Shown here piece after piece: positions 8,908 to 16,917 of a stretch of DNA of 64,000 nt; within the stretch, counting starts at the first letter, position 1, and the number at the start of each line of letters is the position of its first letter. Below the pieces are notes generated by a model. That model worked only from the letters and a program-made list of their open reading frames with translations. It searched no databases and was not told the DNA's origin. A program made the translations under genes and the position numbers. Source of the stretch: DATEJJ01 sp039649115 (GTDB lineage Bacteria > Actinomycetota > Actinomycetes > Mycobacteriales > Micromonosporaceae); NCBI GenBank assembly GCA_039649115.1, contig JBBWZQ010000120.1:1-64000 (forward strand), given 5' to 3'.

Positions 8908-9489
8908 TCAGCCCGCGCTGATGGTGATCCGGTCGATCGACGGCGCGTGGCCGTCCCGGTTCGCGAACGCGACGGAGTTGGCGCCGCGCCGCAGATGCAC
9001 GTCGACGGACGCGGACGCGCAGCAGATCGCGGAGCCGGCGACGGTGACCGCGAAGCCGGGCGCGTCATCGACCGTGATCGTCACGGTGCGCAGCGGCTCC
9101 CCGCTCACGTGCAGGTAGAAGAAGGTGAGCGCGTACGTGCCGGTGGCGGGTACCAGCACGGCGAAACGCAGGATGCCCGGTCCCTCGGCCTTGCCGTAGT
9201 TGCCGATGGCCCGCACGATCCGGCCACCGGAGGCTCCCCGGTAGCTGTCCACCTTGGCCGACCCGGCCAGGCGGTTGCCCGGCGACTCCGCCTCGATGGT
9301 GACCGGGCCGAACCGCGGCGCCGTGCCGATGGCGGCGGCCACCTGGTTCACCGGGGTCCCACCCAGGCCGGACGGCACGAGCGAGACGACGATCAGTGGA
9401 AGGACGACCATCGCGGCGAGACCGAGGGCGACGGGGAGGATGGTCGGCCAGTCGCGCCTGGCGTGGCGGGGCTGGTCCGAACGTGCCAT
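8908..9489 (-). CDS. Membrane-anchored CBM6/35-like carbohydrate-binding protein
   Basis: This 193-residue protein has a basic N-terminus, one membrane segment (about 16-38, LPVALGLAAMVVLPLIVVSLV) and an outer beta-sandwich. The IEAESPGN start and the RRGANSVAFANRDGHAPSIDRITIS end are characteristic of CBM6/CBM35-type modules, which close with a statement of the D-x-I/D-x-V calcium-binding kind. No catalytic domain is attached. It may display a sugar-binding module at the cell surface next to the glycan-degrading genes. It converges on the alpha-galactosidase gene with an 18-bp gap. Ligand unknown. Confidence 0.7.
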   Translation of the reverse strand: MARSDQPRHARRDWPTILPVALGLAAMVVLPLIVVSLVPSGLGGTPVNQVAAAIGTAPRFGPVTIEAESPGNRLAGSAKVDSYRGASGGRIVRAIGNYGKAEGPGILRFAVLVPATGTYALTFFYLHVSGEPLRTVTITVDDAPGFAVTVAGSAICCASASVDVHLRRGANSVAFANRDGHAPSIDRITISAG

Positions 9490-9543
9490 CGCCCGCCGCC
9501 TTTCCGGTCGCCGGTCGTCGCCGGCCGCTGACTGTCAGCGTCG

Positions 9544-9572
9544 ACGTTAGGCATTGCGGGTTCGCGCGTCAA
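9544..9572 (-). promoter_or_regulatory. Promoter of the CBM-like membrane protein gene
   Basis: On the - strand TTGACG (9567-9572) and TAACGT (9544-9549) are separated by 17 bp, close to the housekeeping sigma consensus. The predicted leader before ATG 9489 is about 50 bases and contains an AAAGG ribosome-binding stretch. Confidence 0.6.
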
Positions 9573-9715
9573 TACAGTGATCGCTGGCTATTTATGGGGA
9601 TATGAAACCCCGGCGGGCGGGCCGGTGCCGGTCAGCCGTGCCTGGCCGCGCTGGCGGAGATGCCCGCCATCCCGCTCGCCGGATCCCTCGCCCGGTGACC
9701 CGCCGCCGGGCTGGT

Positions 9716-10291
9716 TCAGTCGCCGGATGACCGGCCGGCGAGCAGCGCGGCGAGCACGTCGTCGGCGTAGGCGGCTCTGGCGGGTCCGGTCCTGGGGAGC
9801 ACGCCGGGGGCGCCGCGCAGCAGTTGCAACTGGCCGAGGAACGCGCTGTAGGCGAACAGTGCCCGGCGCCGCGCGCGGGCCGGCGCGAAGCCGAGCTGCC
9901 GGAACAGCGCGGTGACGTAGCGCAGCCGCTGCTCGGTGACCTCGGCCAGGACCGGCGCCACGAGCGGGTGCCCGGCGTCCGCGAGCAGCGCCAGGTCGGC
10001 GCCGGTACCGGCGTCCTGGGCGAACACGCGCGTGAACAGTTGCCGCAGCCGCTGTTCGGCCGGTGCCGCACCCGCCTCCAGGTCTTCGATGACCGACGTG
10101 GTGCCGGCCTGCCGCCACAGCGCCAGAGCGGCCGCGATCAGCTCGTCGCGGCTGCGGAAGTGCCAGTAGAAGCTGCCCTTCGTGGTACCGAGGCCGGCGG
10201 CGATCGGCTCCACCGCCACCGCGGCGAGCCCGCCCCTGGCCAGCGCGGCCAGCGCGGCACGGGCCCAGTCGTCCCGGCTCAGTCTCGACAC
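9716..10291 (-). CDS. TetR-family regulator
   Basis: This 191-residue protein has the N-terminal TetR helix-turn-helix (about 10-55; GGLAAVAVEPIAAGLGTTKG then SFYWHF). The ligand-binding part is not assignable. The GTG start at 10291 is preceded on the - strand by a -10-like TAGCGT (10299-10304) seven bases upstream, embedded in the first palindromic operator, which implies leaderless and autorepressed expression. It is divergent from the SRPBCC gene at 10350, the probable target together with the following MFS gene. Confidence 0.85.
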   Translation of the reverse strand: MSRLSRDDWARAALAALARGGLAAVAVEPIAAGLGTTKGSFYWHFRSRDELIAAALALWRQAGTTSVIEDLEAGAAPAEQRLRQLFTRVFAQDAGTGADLALLADAGHPLVAPVLAEVTEQRLRYVTALFRQLGFAPARARRRALFAYSAFLGQLQLLRGAPGVLPRTGPARAAYADDVLAALLAGRSSGD

Positions 10292-10340
10292 GCTCCATAC
10301 GCTAGCGTATGGTCATCACCATACGGCAGCGTATGGAGCG
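10291..10340. promoter_or_regulatory. Double TetR operator in nested palindrome
   Basis: Two 18-bp boxes lie between the divergent tetR and SRPBCC genes. CCATACGCTAGCGTATGG (10295-10312) is a perfect palindrome. CCATACGGCAGCGTATGG (10319-10336) differs at its centre. Their centres are 24 bp apart. The flanks are also symmetric: CGCTCCATAC at 10291-10300 is the complement of GTATGGAGCG at 10331-10340. This is the expected arrangement for an autoregulating TetR repressor binding as two dimers. Confidence 0.85.
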
Positions 10341-10349
10341 GGGGGAGCC

Positions 10350-10919
10350 ATGAGACTGGTCGACGCGGCGCGGTCCTGGAACACGACGGCCGCGGAGATG
10401 GAAGCCGACTATCCGGCGCACCGGTACGCCACCGCGCCGTACCGCCGGCTCATCCGGGCCGTCGACGTCGCCGCGCCGCCGGGCCTGGTCTTCCGCTGGC
10501 TGTGCCAGCTCAAGGTCGCCCCGTACAGCTACGACTGCCTGGACAACCGGGGCCGGCGCAGCCCGCGCGAGCTGACCCCGGGGGCCGGGGAACTGGCCGA
10601 CGGGCAACGATTCATGATCGCCCGCATCGTCGAGTTCGAAACGGACCGGCACATCACCGGCGTGAGCCTGCCGACAGCGACGGCCGTCTTCGGCGCGATG
10701 GCACTGACCTACCAGGTGACCGCGACCGCCGGCGGCTGCCGGCTGGTCGCCTGCCTCGACGTCACCGCCCGGTCCCGGGCCGGCCGGCTGCGCGCCGACC
10801 TGCTCACGATCGGTGACCTGGTGATGATGCGCAGGCAGTTGCTGAACCTCAAGGGCCTGGCCGAGCGCGCCGCCGAGAGTCAGGGATTCACACCCGTACG
10901 GGGGGTAGCGGAGCACTGA
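10350..10919 (+). CDS. SRPBCC-like protein
   Basis: This 189-residue protein is likely controlled by the divergent TetR regulator. ATG 10350 has GGGGGAG just upstream. The sequence around 35-60 (AVDVAAPPGLVFRWLCQLKVAPYSYDCLDN) and the alternating strand pattern match proteins of the SRPBCC/polyketide-cyclase superfamily, a hydrophobic-pocket fold that binds lipids or small aromatics. No catalytic residues can be named. The MFS gene starts 17 bp after its stop, so they probably form an operon. Confidence 0.65.
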   Translation: MRLVDAARSWNTTAAEMEADYPAHRYATAPYRRLIRAVDVAAPPGLVFRWLCQLKVAPYSYDCLDNRGRRSPRELTPGAGELADGQRFMIARIVEFETDRHITGVSLPTATAVFGAMALTYQVTATAGGCRLVACLDVTARSRAGRLRADLLTIGDLVMMRRQLLNLKGLAERAAESQGFTPVRGVAEH

Positions 10920-10936
10920 CCCGATGGCCACCCTGG

Positions 10937-12595
10937 GTGGTGGTGACCGTCCAGCAATCGACCACTCCGGATTCCCGTTCGCTGCCTGCCGTCGCGACGG
11001 TCGCGGTGGCGACGGTTGGACTGGGCCTGAACCTCAAGGCCTGGGTCCTGCTGGGCCCTCACCTGCACGAGCGGTTCGACGTCACGCCGGGGACGTACGT
11101 CCTCCTGGTGGGCCTGCCACTCCTGGTGGCGGCCGTGGTGCGCCTGCCGGTGGGGGTGCTGACGGACCGGTACGGCGCACGGGTGATGTACCCCGTCGTC
11201 AGCCTGGTCGCGGCGGGGTCGGTGGTCGGGCTCGGCCTGGCCGGCTCGTTGCCGGCCGTGATCGTCGCCGGCGCCGCGGCCGGCATCGCCGGCGCCGCGT
11301 TCGTCGTGGGTGCGGCGCTGCTGTCCCGGGCACTGCCGTACGGCCGGCGCGGCCTGGCCCTCGGGGTGTTCAGTCTCGGTCCGGCACTCGGCGTCGTGAC
11401 CTCGGTGCTGTCCCGGGGCTTCGACTCCGAGGGGCGGCGCGCCGCGCTGGTGCTCGGCGGGCTGCTGGTCTGCTTCGCCGGGCTCGCCGCGCTGGTGCTG
11501 CGGGACCACGCCGGTGTACCGCGTGCCGGTTCGCCGCTGCGCCGGTGCGTGGAGATGATCCGGCTGGCGTCCACCACCTCGCTGTCGCTGCTGTACGCCC
11601 TCGCTCTCGGCGGCCTGGTGGCCACCGCCGTGTTCCTGCCGGTCTACCTGGCCACGGCCTTCGGCCTGCACTGGTTCGACGCGCTGGCGGTGACCGGGGT
11701 GGTGGTCGGGCTGGCCGCGGCGGCGCGGCTGGTCGGCGGGTGGTGGACCGACCGGCGCCCGACGGCCCAGTTGTTGATCGTCTGCTACGCCGTCGCCGCG
11801 GCCCTGTGCCTCGTCGTGGCCCTCGCGCCGCGGCAGTGGTGGCTGACGGTACCCGCGATCGCCGCGATAGCCGGCTGTGACGGCGTGGCCAGTGGTGCCC
11901 TGTTCGCGCTGATCGGCAAGGCCGCCCGGGCGGACCATGCGGGCGCGGTGATGGGGGTGACCGGTGCGGCGGCGGCGCTCGGGGCGGTGCTGCTCCCGCT
12001 GCTCATGGCCGGCGTGGATCGCCTGACCGGCTCCCGCTCCGGGGCGTGGGTCCTGCTCGGCGCGGCACTGCTCGCCGCGTCGCTCTACGTGCGGGCCCAC
12101 CGCCTGCGCATCGGGTTGGGACTGGCCGTGCGGTTCGAGCCGGCGCCGAGCGCGACGGCGATGACGGTCGCGGTCGTCGGCGGGTCGGACACCCGCTTCG
12201 GAGCGGCGGCGGTCGTCGCCCGCCTCGCCGAGCTGGCGGCCAGCGACGAGCTGATCGTCGTGTACGGGTCCGACGAGCCGTGGCCGCCCGTCGCCAGCGG
12301 CAATGTCCTGGTGACCGGGCTGCGTGACCGCCTGCCCCGGTGCCGCGTCGTGGCCATCGACGTGCCGCTGCACAACTGGGCGCGCGGGCGGCTCGCGATG
12401 CTGCTCCACGAGTTCCTCGACGCCGGCACGATCGCGGTCGCGGTCACCGCCATGGCGGACCTCCGCGGCCTCGCCGCCCAGTTGTCCAGCTATCTCGAGG
12501 CCGACCGGGTACTCATGATCTCGTACTCCCTGGCGCGGGGCGCCGACCTGCACGAGGTCTGGAACCGCGGCATGGCCGCCACGAACGGCAGCTAG
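10937..12595 (+). CDS. NarK-like MFS transporter with extra C-terminal domain
   Basis: This is a 552-residue protein. Residues ~15-390 are a 12-helix major facilitator domain. The N-terminal stretch LNLKAWVLLGPHLHERFDVT and RLPVGVLTDRYGAR resemble the nitrate/nitrite porter (NarK) branch, although the substrate cannot be confirmed. Residues ~405-552 are an unusual soluble extension beginning TAMTVAVVGGSDTRFG, which looks like an alpha/beta (Rossmann-like) domain. Most NarK proteins end after the last helix. Three GTG codons (10937, 10940, 10943) compete as starts. The gene's TAG overlaps the stop of the convergent PAP2 gene by two bases. Confidence 0.75.
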   Translation: MVVTVQQSTTPDSRSLPAVATVAVATVGLGLNLKAWVLLGPHLHERFDVTPGTYVLLVGLPLLVAAVVRLPVGVLTDRYGARVMYPVVSLVAAGSVVGLGLAGSLPAVIVAGAAAGIAGAAFVVGAALLSRALPYGRRGLALGVFSLGPALGVVTSVLSRGFDSEGRRAALVLGGLLVCFAGLAALVLRDHAGVPRAGSPLRRCVEMIRLASTTSLSLLYALALGGLVATAVFLPVYLATAFGLHWFDALAVTGVVVGLAAAARLVGGWWTDRRPTAQLLIVCYAVAAALCLVVALAPRQWWLTVPAIAAIAGCDGVASGALFALIGKAARADHAGAVMGVTGAAAALGAVLLPLLMAGVDRLTGSRSGAWVLLGAALLAASLYVRAHRLRIGLGLAVRFEPAPSATAMTVAVVGGSDTRFGAAAVVARLAELAASDELIVVYGSDEPWPPVASGNVLVTGLRDRLPRCRVVAIDVPLHNWARGRLAMLLHEFLDAGTIAVAVTAMADLRGLAAQLSSYLEADRVLMISYSLARGADLHEVWNRGMAATNGS

Positions 12596-13476
12596 TCCGG
12601 CGGTACGGCCTGCGGCGCCACGCGGTGCACGGTGGCCAGCACGGAGGCGAGCACCAGTCCGGCAGTACCGGCGATGCCCATCGCGCCACCGGCGTAGGCG
12701 GCGAACAGCCGGCTGCGGCTCAGCTGCGCCGTCGGGGTGGCGAGCACCTGGTTGGTCACGGCCAGGGCCAAGGCCGCGCCGAGGAGCAGCATGAGGCCGG
12801 CGACGACGAGCGTGACCACGACGTACCCGTGCGACGGTCCGGCGTCCACGGCGTCGTCCCGGCGCTGCGCCAGGACGACGAACAGCGCGGCGGCGCAGGC
12901 CCACCCGCCCACGACGAGCAGGGCGGCGACCGCGTCACTGGGCCGGTGCCAGCCGGCCGACAGGGTGCCGACCGCCACGCCCGCCGTGGCCATGGCGCCG
13001 AGCAGCCCGGCGACCCCGCGCAGCCGTGCCGGCAGCACCAGCACGAGGGCGACCGCGACCGACGCGGCGACGGTCGTGTGCCCGCTCGGCAGCGTGTTGC
13101 CGACGGCCGCCCGCGCCGGGTCGACGCCCAGGTCGGGCCGGACGAGCATCTGCTTGACGACCTGCGTCGTCACGTTGGCGCCGGCCACGAGCAGGACCGC
13201 GCCGACCGCGAGGGCGATCCGCCGCCTGGCCAGCGCGATGAAGCAGACAGCTGCGGTCGCGCCGGCCAGGGACACCGCCGATATGGTGTTGAGGACGACG
13301 TCGGCCCGGTTCTGCACCCGCGCCCGCCCGATCAGGTTTCCGGCCAGCGCGATCGTGTCCAGCAACTGGCCGTGCCGGGTCTGCACGAAGAACCGCCAGA
13401 CCAGCCAGAAGGCGACCACTTCGACGGCCCCGAGCAGGACGAACCACAGAGCCAGGCCGATCCGCGGCGGACGCAT
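12592..13476 (-). CDS. PAP2-superfamily membrane phosphatase
   Basis: This 294-residue multi-spanning protein removes phosphate from lipid phosphates such as phosphatidic acid or polyprenyl diphosphate. The three PAP2 motifs are present: KQMLVRP (~108-114), PSGHTT (~130) and SAGWHRPSD (~173) with the catalytic histidines. Two extra membrane helices follow the core. TACGTT on the - strand (13484-13489) lies seven bases ahead of ATG 13476, fitting a leaderless transcript. The gene is convergent with the MFS gene. Confidence 0.88.
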   Translation of the reverse strand: MRPPRIGLALWFVLLGAVEVVAFWLVWRFFVQTRHGQLLDTIALAGNLIGRARVQNRADVVLNTISAVSLAGATAAVCFIALARRRIALAVGAVLLVAGANVTTQVVKQMLVRPDLGVDPARAAVGNTLPSGHTTVAASVAVALVLVLPARLRGVAGLLGAMATAGVAVGTLSAGWHRPSDAVAALLVVGGWACAAALFVVLAQRRDDAVDAGPSHGYVVVTLVVAGLMLLLGAALALAVTNQVLATPTAQLSRSRLFAAYAGGAMGIAGTAGLVLASVLATVHRVAPQAVPPD

Positions 13477-13541
13477 GCGCAGTAACGTAGCCGATCACCG
13501 GACCCGGCACCCGGTTGCCGGGCTGTGGTAGAAACCAATCG

Positions 13542-14588
13542 ATGTCTGCGCTGCGTCTCCGCCATCCGCCGGGCAGGTTCGGCGCGCGGGTACGTCCGGC
13601 GATGGCGACGCTGCTGGTGACGCTGATCGCGGGGGCGACGCTCGCCGCCGCCGGCCTGGCCGGCGGGTTCGCCCGTGACGTACTGCTCAACGTGGGGGCG
13701 TCACTGGCGCTGGTCCCGCCCACCTATCTCGTGTTCGCGCCGATTTTCGAGCGGCTCCGGCAGACGGCGGCCGCGATCCAGGAGCACGTGCGGCTCGATC
13801 GCGGCCAGCTGACCGGCGGCATCCGCGGCAGCCGGTGGCGGGTCGAGATGATGGCCACGTGGTCGAGCATGCTGGAGGATCCGTACCGGGAGGAATTCCT
13901 GGCGTCCCTGGCGGCGGCGCTGCACAACGGTGCGGCCGTGCGCATCCTGCTGCTCAACCCGGACTCCTTCGCGGTGGCCCAGCGGACCAGGGAGCTCGAC
14001 GGCCTCGACGTCCGGTTGCTCATCGGCGCGAACCTGCGCCATCTCAACGCCTTCGCCGGGCGGCTCGATCCGGTGCCGCGTCGCCGCCTCGAAATGCGGA
14101 TCTATGACGCCGCGCCGTCCATGCAGCTGTTCCGGTGGGACGACAAGGTGCTGATCTCGTTCTTCCCGCTGCACCAGCGGGTCGCGACCGCACGCCAGAT
14201 AGAGACCTATGTGTCCAACCCGCTCGGCGAGTTCGCCCAGAGCCGCTTCGATGAGCTGTGGACGGCGGACACCACCCGAAGCGTCGAGGACCACATGGGG
14301 ATGCTCGTGGCGATCGGGAACGCCGCGGACACCGTCGCCACCGAACGGGTCGGGTTCGTCCGCCACCTCGACCAGATCTTCATCAACGTCACCCCATTCG
14401 TCGCGCATCTCGTGAAGCACGGCATCGCGGGGCTGCGGGCGACCCTGCCGACCGCGGACGGCTCGCCGGTGCTGCCGATGTCGCAGATCGAGAGCTGCCC
14501 GCCCGACCAGCGCCGCCAGGTGGCCGTCCTGTTCGAGAGCAAGTACGGCGAGCCGCTCAGCCCCGACGTCATCGTTCGCCTGGGCTGA
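13542..14588 (+). CDS. Membrane protein with PLD-like (DUF5919-type) domain
   Basis: This 348-residue protein has two N-terminal membrane helices (about 20-62), then a long soluble part. RVEMMATWSSMLEDPYREEF, AAVRILLLNPDS and QIETYVSNPLGEFAQSRFDELW resemble the DUF5919/phospholipase-D-like fold used in signalling proteins; no HKD motif is visible. ATG 13542 begins MSALRLRHPP; an earlier in-frame start at 13515 has no better support. It is divergent from the PAP2 gene. Function unknown. Confidence 0.6.
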   Translation: MSALRLRHPPGRFGARVRPAMATLLVTLIAGATLAAAGLAGGFARDVLLNVGASLALVPPTYLVFAPIFERLRQTAAAIQEHVRLDRGQLTGGIRGSRWRVEMMATWSSMLEDPYREEFLASLAAALHNGAAVRILLLNPDSFAVAQRTRELDGLDVRLLIGANLRHLNAFAGRLDPVPRRRLEMRIYDAAPSMQLFRWDDKVLISFFPLHQRVATARQIETYVSNPLGEFAQSRFDELWTADTTRSVEDHMGMLVAIGNAADTVATERVGFVRHLDQIFINVTPFVAHLVKHGIAGLRATLPTADGSPVLPMSQIESCPPDQRRQVAVLFESKYGEPLSPDVIVRLG

Positions 14589-14612
14589 GCGTCCCCGTGC
14601 TCGCCGCCGGCG

Positions 14613-15074
14613 TCAGGCCGGGCCGGGCTCGACGGTCCTGCTCTCCAGCCGCTCCTTCAGGTTGCGATAGCTGGTGGGCCCGCCCTTCTGCGCCTGCCGG
14701 CGGACCAGTGGCAGCAGCGGCACGCCGATGCCGTGCCCCTCGAAGTCGAGGGTGATCGTGACCTGCGACCGGGTGCCGCCGTCGAGCGGTTCGACGGTGA
14801 CGGTCGCGTTCGGCCGGATCGGTCCGTCGACGCCGCGGGCGGCCCAGCTCCTGGGCGCCACCAGCTCGGTGACCTCCTGCGTCATCTCCCGGTCGGTGCC
14901 GCCGACCCGCCGGATGGTGGTGAACCTGGAGCCCACGCCTGCGGGACGGTCCTCCGCCACGCGTACCCTCACCACGTCGCGCTGCCACTCGGGGTACCGC
15001 TCGGGATCGGTGATGTACGAGAAGACCTCGTCCGGCGGGCGGGTGATCTCGATCGTCGTTACGATGGGTGACAT
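14613..15074 (-). CDS. SRPBCC family protein (polyketide cyclase/dehydrase type)
   Basis: This 153-residue single-domain protein has the typical opening TTIEITRPPDEVFSYITDPERYPEWQ and closing helix (YRNLKERLE) of SRPBCC proteins. ATG 15074 has AAGGAG six to seven bases upstream; the longer ATG at 15095 would bypass that site. It follows pgi on the same strand by 57 bp. It converges on the gene at 13542 with 24 bp between stops. Confidence 0.8.
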   Translation of the reverse strand: MSPIVTTIEITRPPDEVFSYITDPERYPEWQRDVVRVRVAEDRPAGVGSRFTTIRRVGGTDREMTQEVTELVAPRSWAARGVDGPIRPNATVTVEPLDGGTRSQVTITLDFEGHGIGVPLLPLVRRQAQKGGPTSYRNLKERLESRTVEPGPA

Positions 15075-15131
15075 TCCTACCTCCTTCGTCGCCACCCTGA
15101 CGGGCGGCGACGGAAGAAGGTGACCGGCTGG

Positions 15132-16895
15132 CTAGCTCCGGCCGCGCAGCGAGCGGTACGCGGCGACCAGGGCGGCCGTGGACGGGTCCAGGCCGGGTAC
15201 CGCGACGCCCTCGGTGAGCGCGGGTTCGAGCCGCTTGGCCAGCACCTTGCCCAGTTCCACGCCCCACTGGTCGAAGGAGTCGATGTCCCAGATCGCGCCC
15301 TGGACGAAGACCTTGTGCTCGTACAGGGCGATGAGCTGGCCGAGGACCGACGGGTTCAGCTCGGTGGCCAGGATCGTGGTGGTGGGGTGGTTGCCGCGGA
15401 AGGTGCGGTGCGGTACCTGCTCCTCCGGCACGCCTTCGGCCCGTACCTCGTCGCTGGTCTTGCCGAAGGCGAGGGCCTGGCCCTGCGCGAACATGTTGGC
15501 CATCAGCAGGTCGTGCTGGGCGGCCAGGTCCGGGCGCAGCTCCGCCACCGGCCGGGCGAAGCCGATGAGGTCCGCCGGGATCATCTTGGTGCCCTGGTGC
15601 AGGAGCTGGTAGTAGGCGTGCTGGCCGTTGGTGCCCGGGGTGCCCCAGACGACCGGCCCGGTCTGCCAGGCCACCGGGTTGCCGCCCCGGTCCACCGACT
15701 TGCCGTTGGACTCCATGTCCAACTGCTGCAGGTAGGCCGTGAACCTGGACAGGTAGTGGCTGTAGGGCAGCACCGCGTGGGACTGCGCGTCGAAGAACGC
15801 GCCGTACCAGATGCCGAGCAGGCCGAGCAGCAGCGGCGCGTTGGCCTGCTCCGGCGCGGTGCGGAAATGCTCGTCGACGAGGTGGAAGCCGGCCAGCATC
15901 TCGCGGAACCGGTCCGGGCCGATGGCGATCATCAGGGACAGGCCGATGGCGGAGTCGTAGGAGTACCGGCCGCCGACCCAGTCCCAGAACTCGAACATGT
16001 TCTCTGTGTCGATGCCGAACTCGGCGACCTTCGCCGCGTTGGTGGACAGCGCGACGAAGTGCCGGGCCACTGCGCCGGATACACGTTGGGGGTGCTCGCC
16101 TCCGCCAAAGACCGGCTCCGGCTGCGCTCCCCCGGGCACACGTTGGGGGTGCTCGCCTCCGCCAAGGACCGGCTCCGGCTGCGCTCCCCCGGGGCCGGCT
16201 CCCAGGCCGGCCAGCAGCCAGCTCCGGGCGGCGGTGGCGTTGGTGATGGTCTCGATGGTGGTGAACGTCTTGGAGGCGACGACGAACAACGTCTGTGCCG
16301 GGTCCAGGTCCCGAACCGCCTCGTGCAGGTCGGCGCCATCCACATTGGACACGAAGCGGCAGGTCAGCCGGCGGTCGGTGTACGGGCGCAGCGCCTCGTA
16401 CGCCATCGCCGGGCCGAGGTCGGAGCCGCCGATGCCGATGTTGACGACCGCCCGGATGGGCCGGCCGGTGGCACCGGTCCACGCGCCGGAGCGCACCGCC
16501 TCCGCGAAGGCGGCCATCTTGTCCAGCACGGCGTGCACCTTGGGTACCACGTTCTCGCCGTCGACCTCGATCACCGCGTCCCGCGGCGCGCGCAGCGCGG
16601 TGTGCAGCACGGCCCGCCGTTCGGTCACGTTGATCTTGTCGCCGCGGAACATCGCGTCGCGCAGGGCGGCCACGCCCCGGACCCGGGCGAGGTCCTGCAG
16701 CAGCCGCAGGGTCTCGTCGGTCACCAGGTGCTTGGCGTAGTCCACCCGCAGGTCGCCGACCTGCAGGCGGTACCGGCCGGCGCGGTCCGGGTCGGCCGCG
16801 AACAGCTCCCGCAGCCGGGTGCCGGCGAACTCCTCACGGTGCTTGGCCAGTGCCGCCCATTCCGGTAGCTGGTTCAGGCGGACGGTGTCAGGCAT
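15132..16895 (-). CDS. pgi: Glucose-6-phosphate isomerase with in-frame repeat insertion
   Basis: The product interconverts glucose 6-phosphate and fructose 6-phosphate in glycolysis and gluconeogenesis. It is unmistakable PGI, with VVNIGIGGSDLGPAMAYEAL, SKTFTTIETITNA and GTNGQHAYYQLLHQGT. At 587 residues it is about 38 longer than the usual ~550. The excess is two copies of a 19-residue unit, (P)GGAQPEPV(L/F)GGGEHPQRV, at about 235-272 between SWLLAGLG and AVARHFVALSTN. This matches two 57-bp DNA repeats at 16081-16194. The insertion keeps the frame and sits where other PGIs have a short loop, so the enzyme is probably active. TAGTCT (16903-16908) lies seven bases ahead of ATG 16895, suggesting its own leaderless promoter. 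Confidence 0.95.
   Translation of the reverse strand: MPDTVRLNQLPEWAALAKHREEFAGTRLRELFAADPDRAGRYRLQVGDLRVDYAKHLVTDETLRLLQDLARVRGVAALRDAMFRGDKINVTERRAVLHTALRAPRDAVIEVDGENVVPKVHAVLDKMAAFAEAVRSGAWTGATGRPIRAVVNIGIGGSDLGPAMAYEALRPYTDRRLTCRFVSNVDGADLHEAVRDLDPAQTLFVVASKTFTTIETITNATAARSWLLAGLGAGPGGAQPEPVLGGGEHPQRVPGGAQPEPVFGGGEHPQRVSGAVARHFVALSTNAAKVAEFGIDTENMFEFWDWVGGRYSYDSAIGLSLMIAIGPDRFREMLAGFHLVDEHFRTAPEQANAPLLLGLLGIWYGAFFDAQSHAVLPYSHYLSRFTAYLQQLDMESNGKSVDRGGNPVAWQTGPVVWGTPGTNGQHAYYQLLHQGTKMIPADLIGFARPVAELRPDLAAQHDLLMANMFAQGQALAFGKTSDEVRAEGVPEEQVPHRTFRGNHPTTTILATELNPSVLGQLIALYEHKVFVQGAIWDIDSFDQWGVELGKVLAKRLEPALTEGVAVPGLDPSTAALVAAYRSLRGRS
16081..16194. repeat. Two tandem 57-bp repeats inside pgi
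   Basis: Copies 16081-16137 and 16138-16194 differ at three positions. Each contains GTTGGGGGTGCTCGCCTCC and GGCTCCGGCTGCGCTCCCCC, whose ends can pair in an imperfect hairpin. The multiple-of-three length adds 19 residues per copy without a stop. The look is that of a mobile repeat or REP-type element rather than of protein-driven expansion. I found no other copy in this window. Confidence 0.85.
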
Positions 16896-16917
16896 AGTCG
16901 CCAGACTACAAGAAGGA

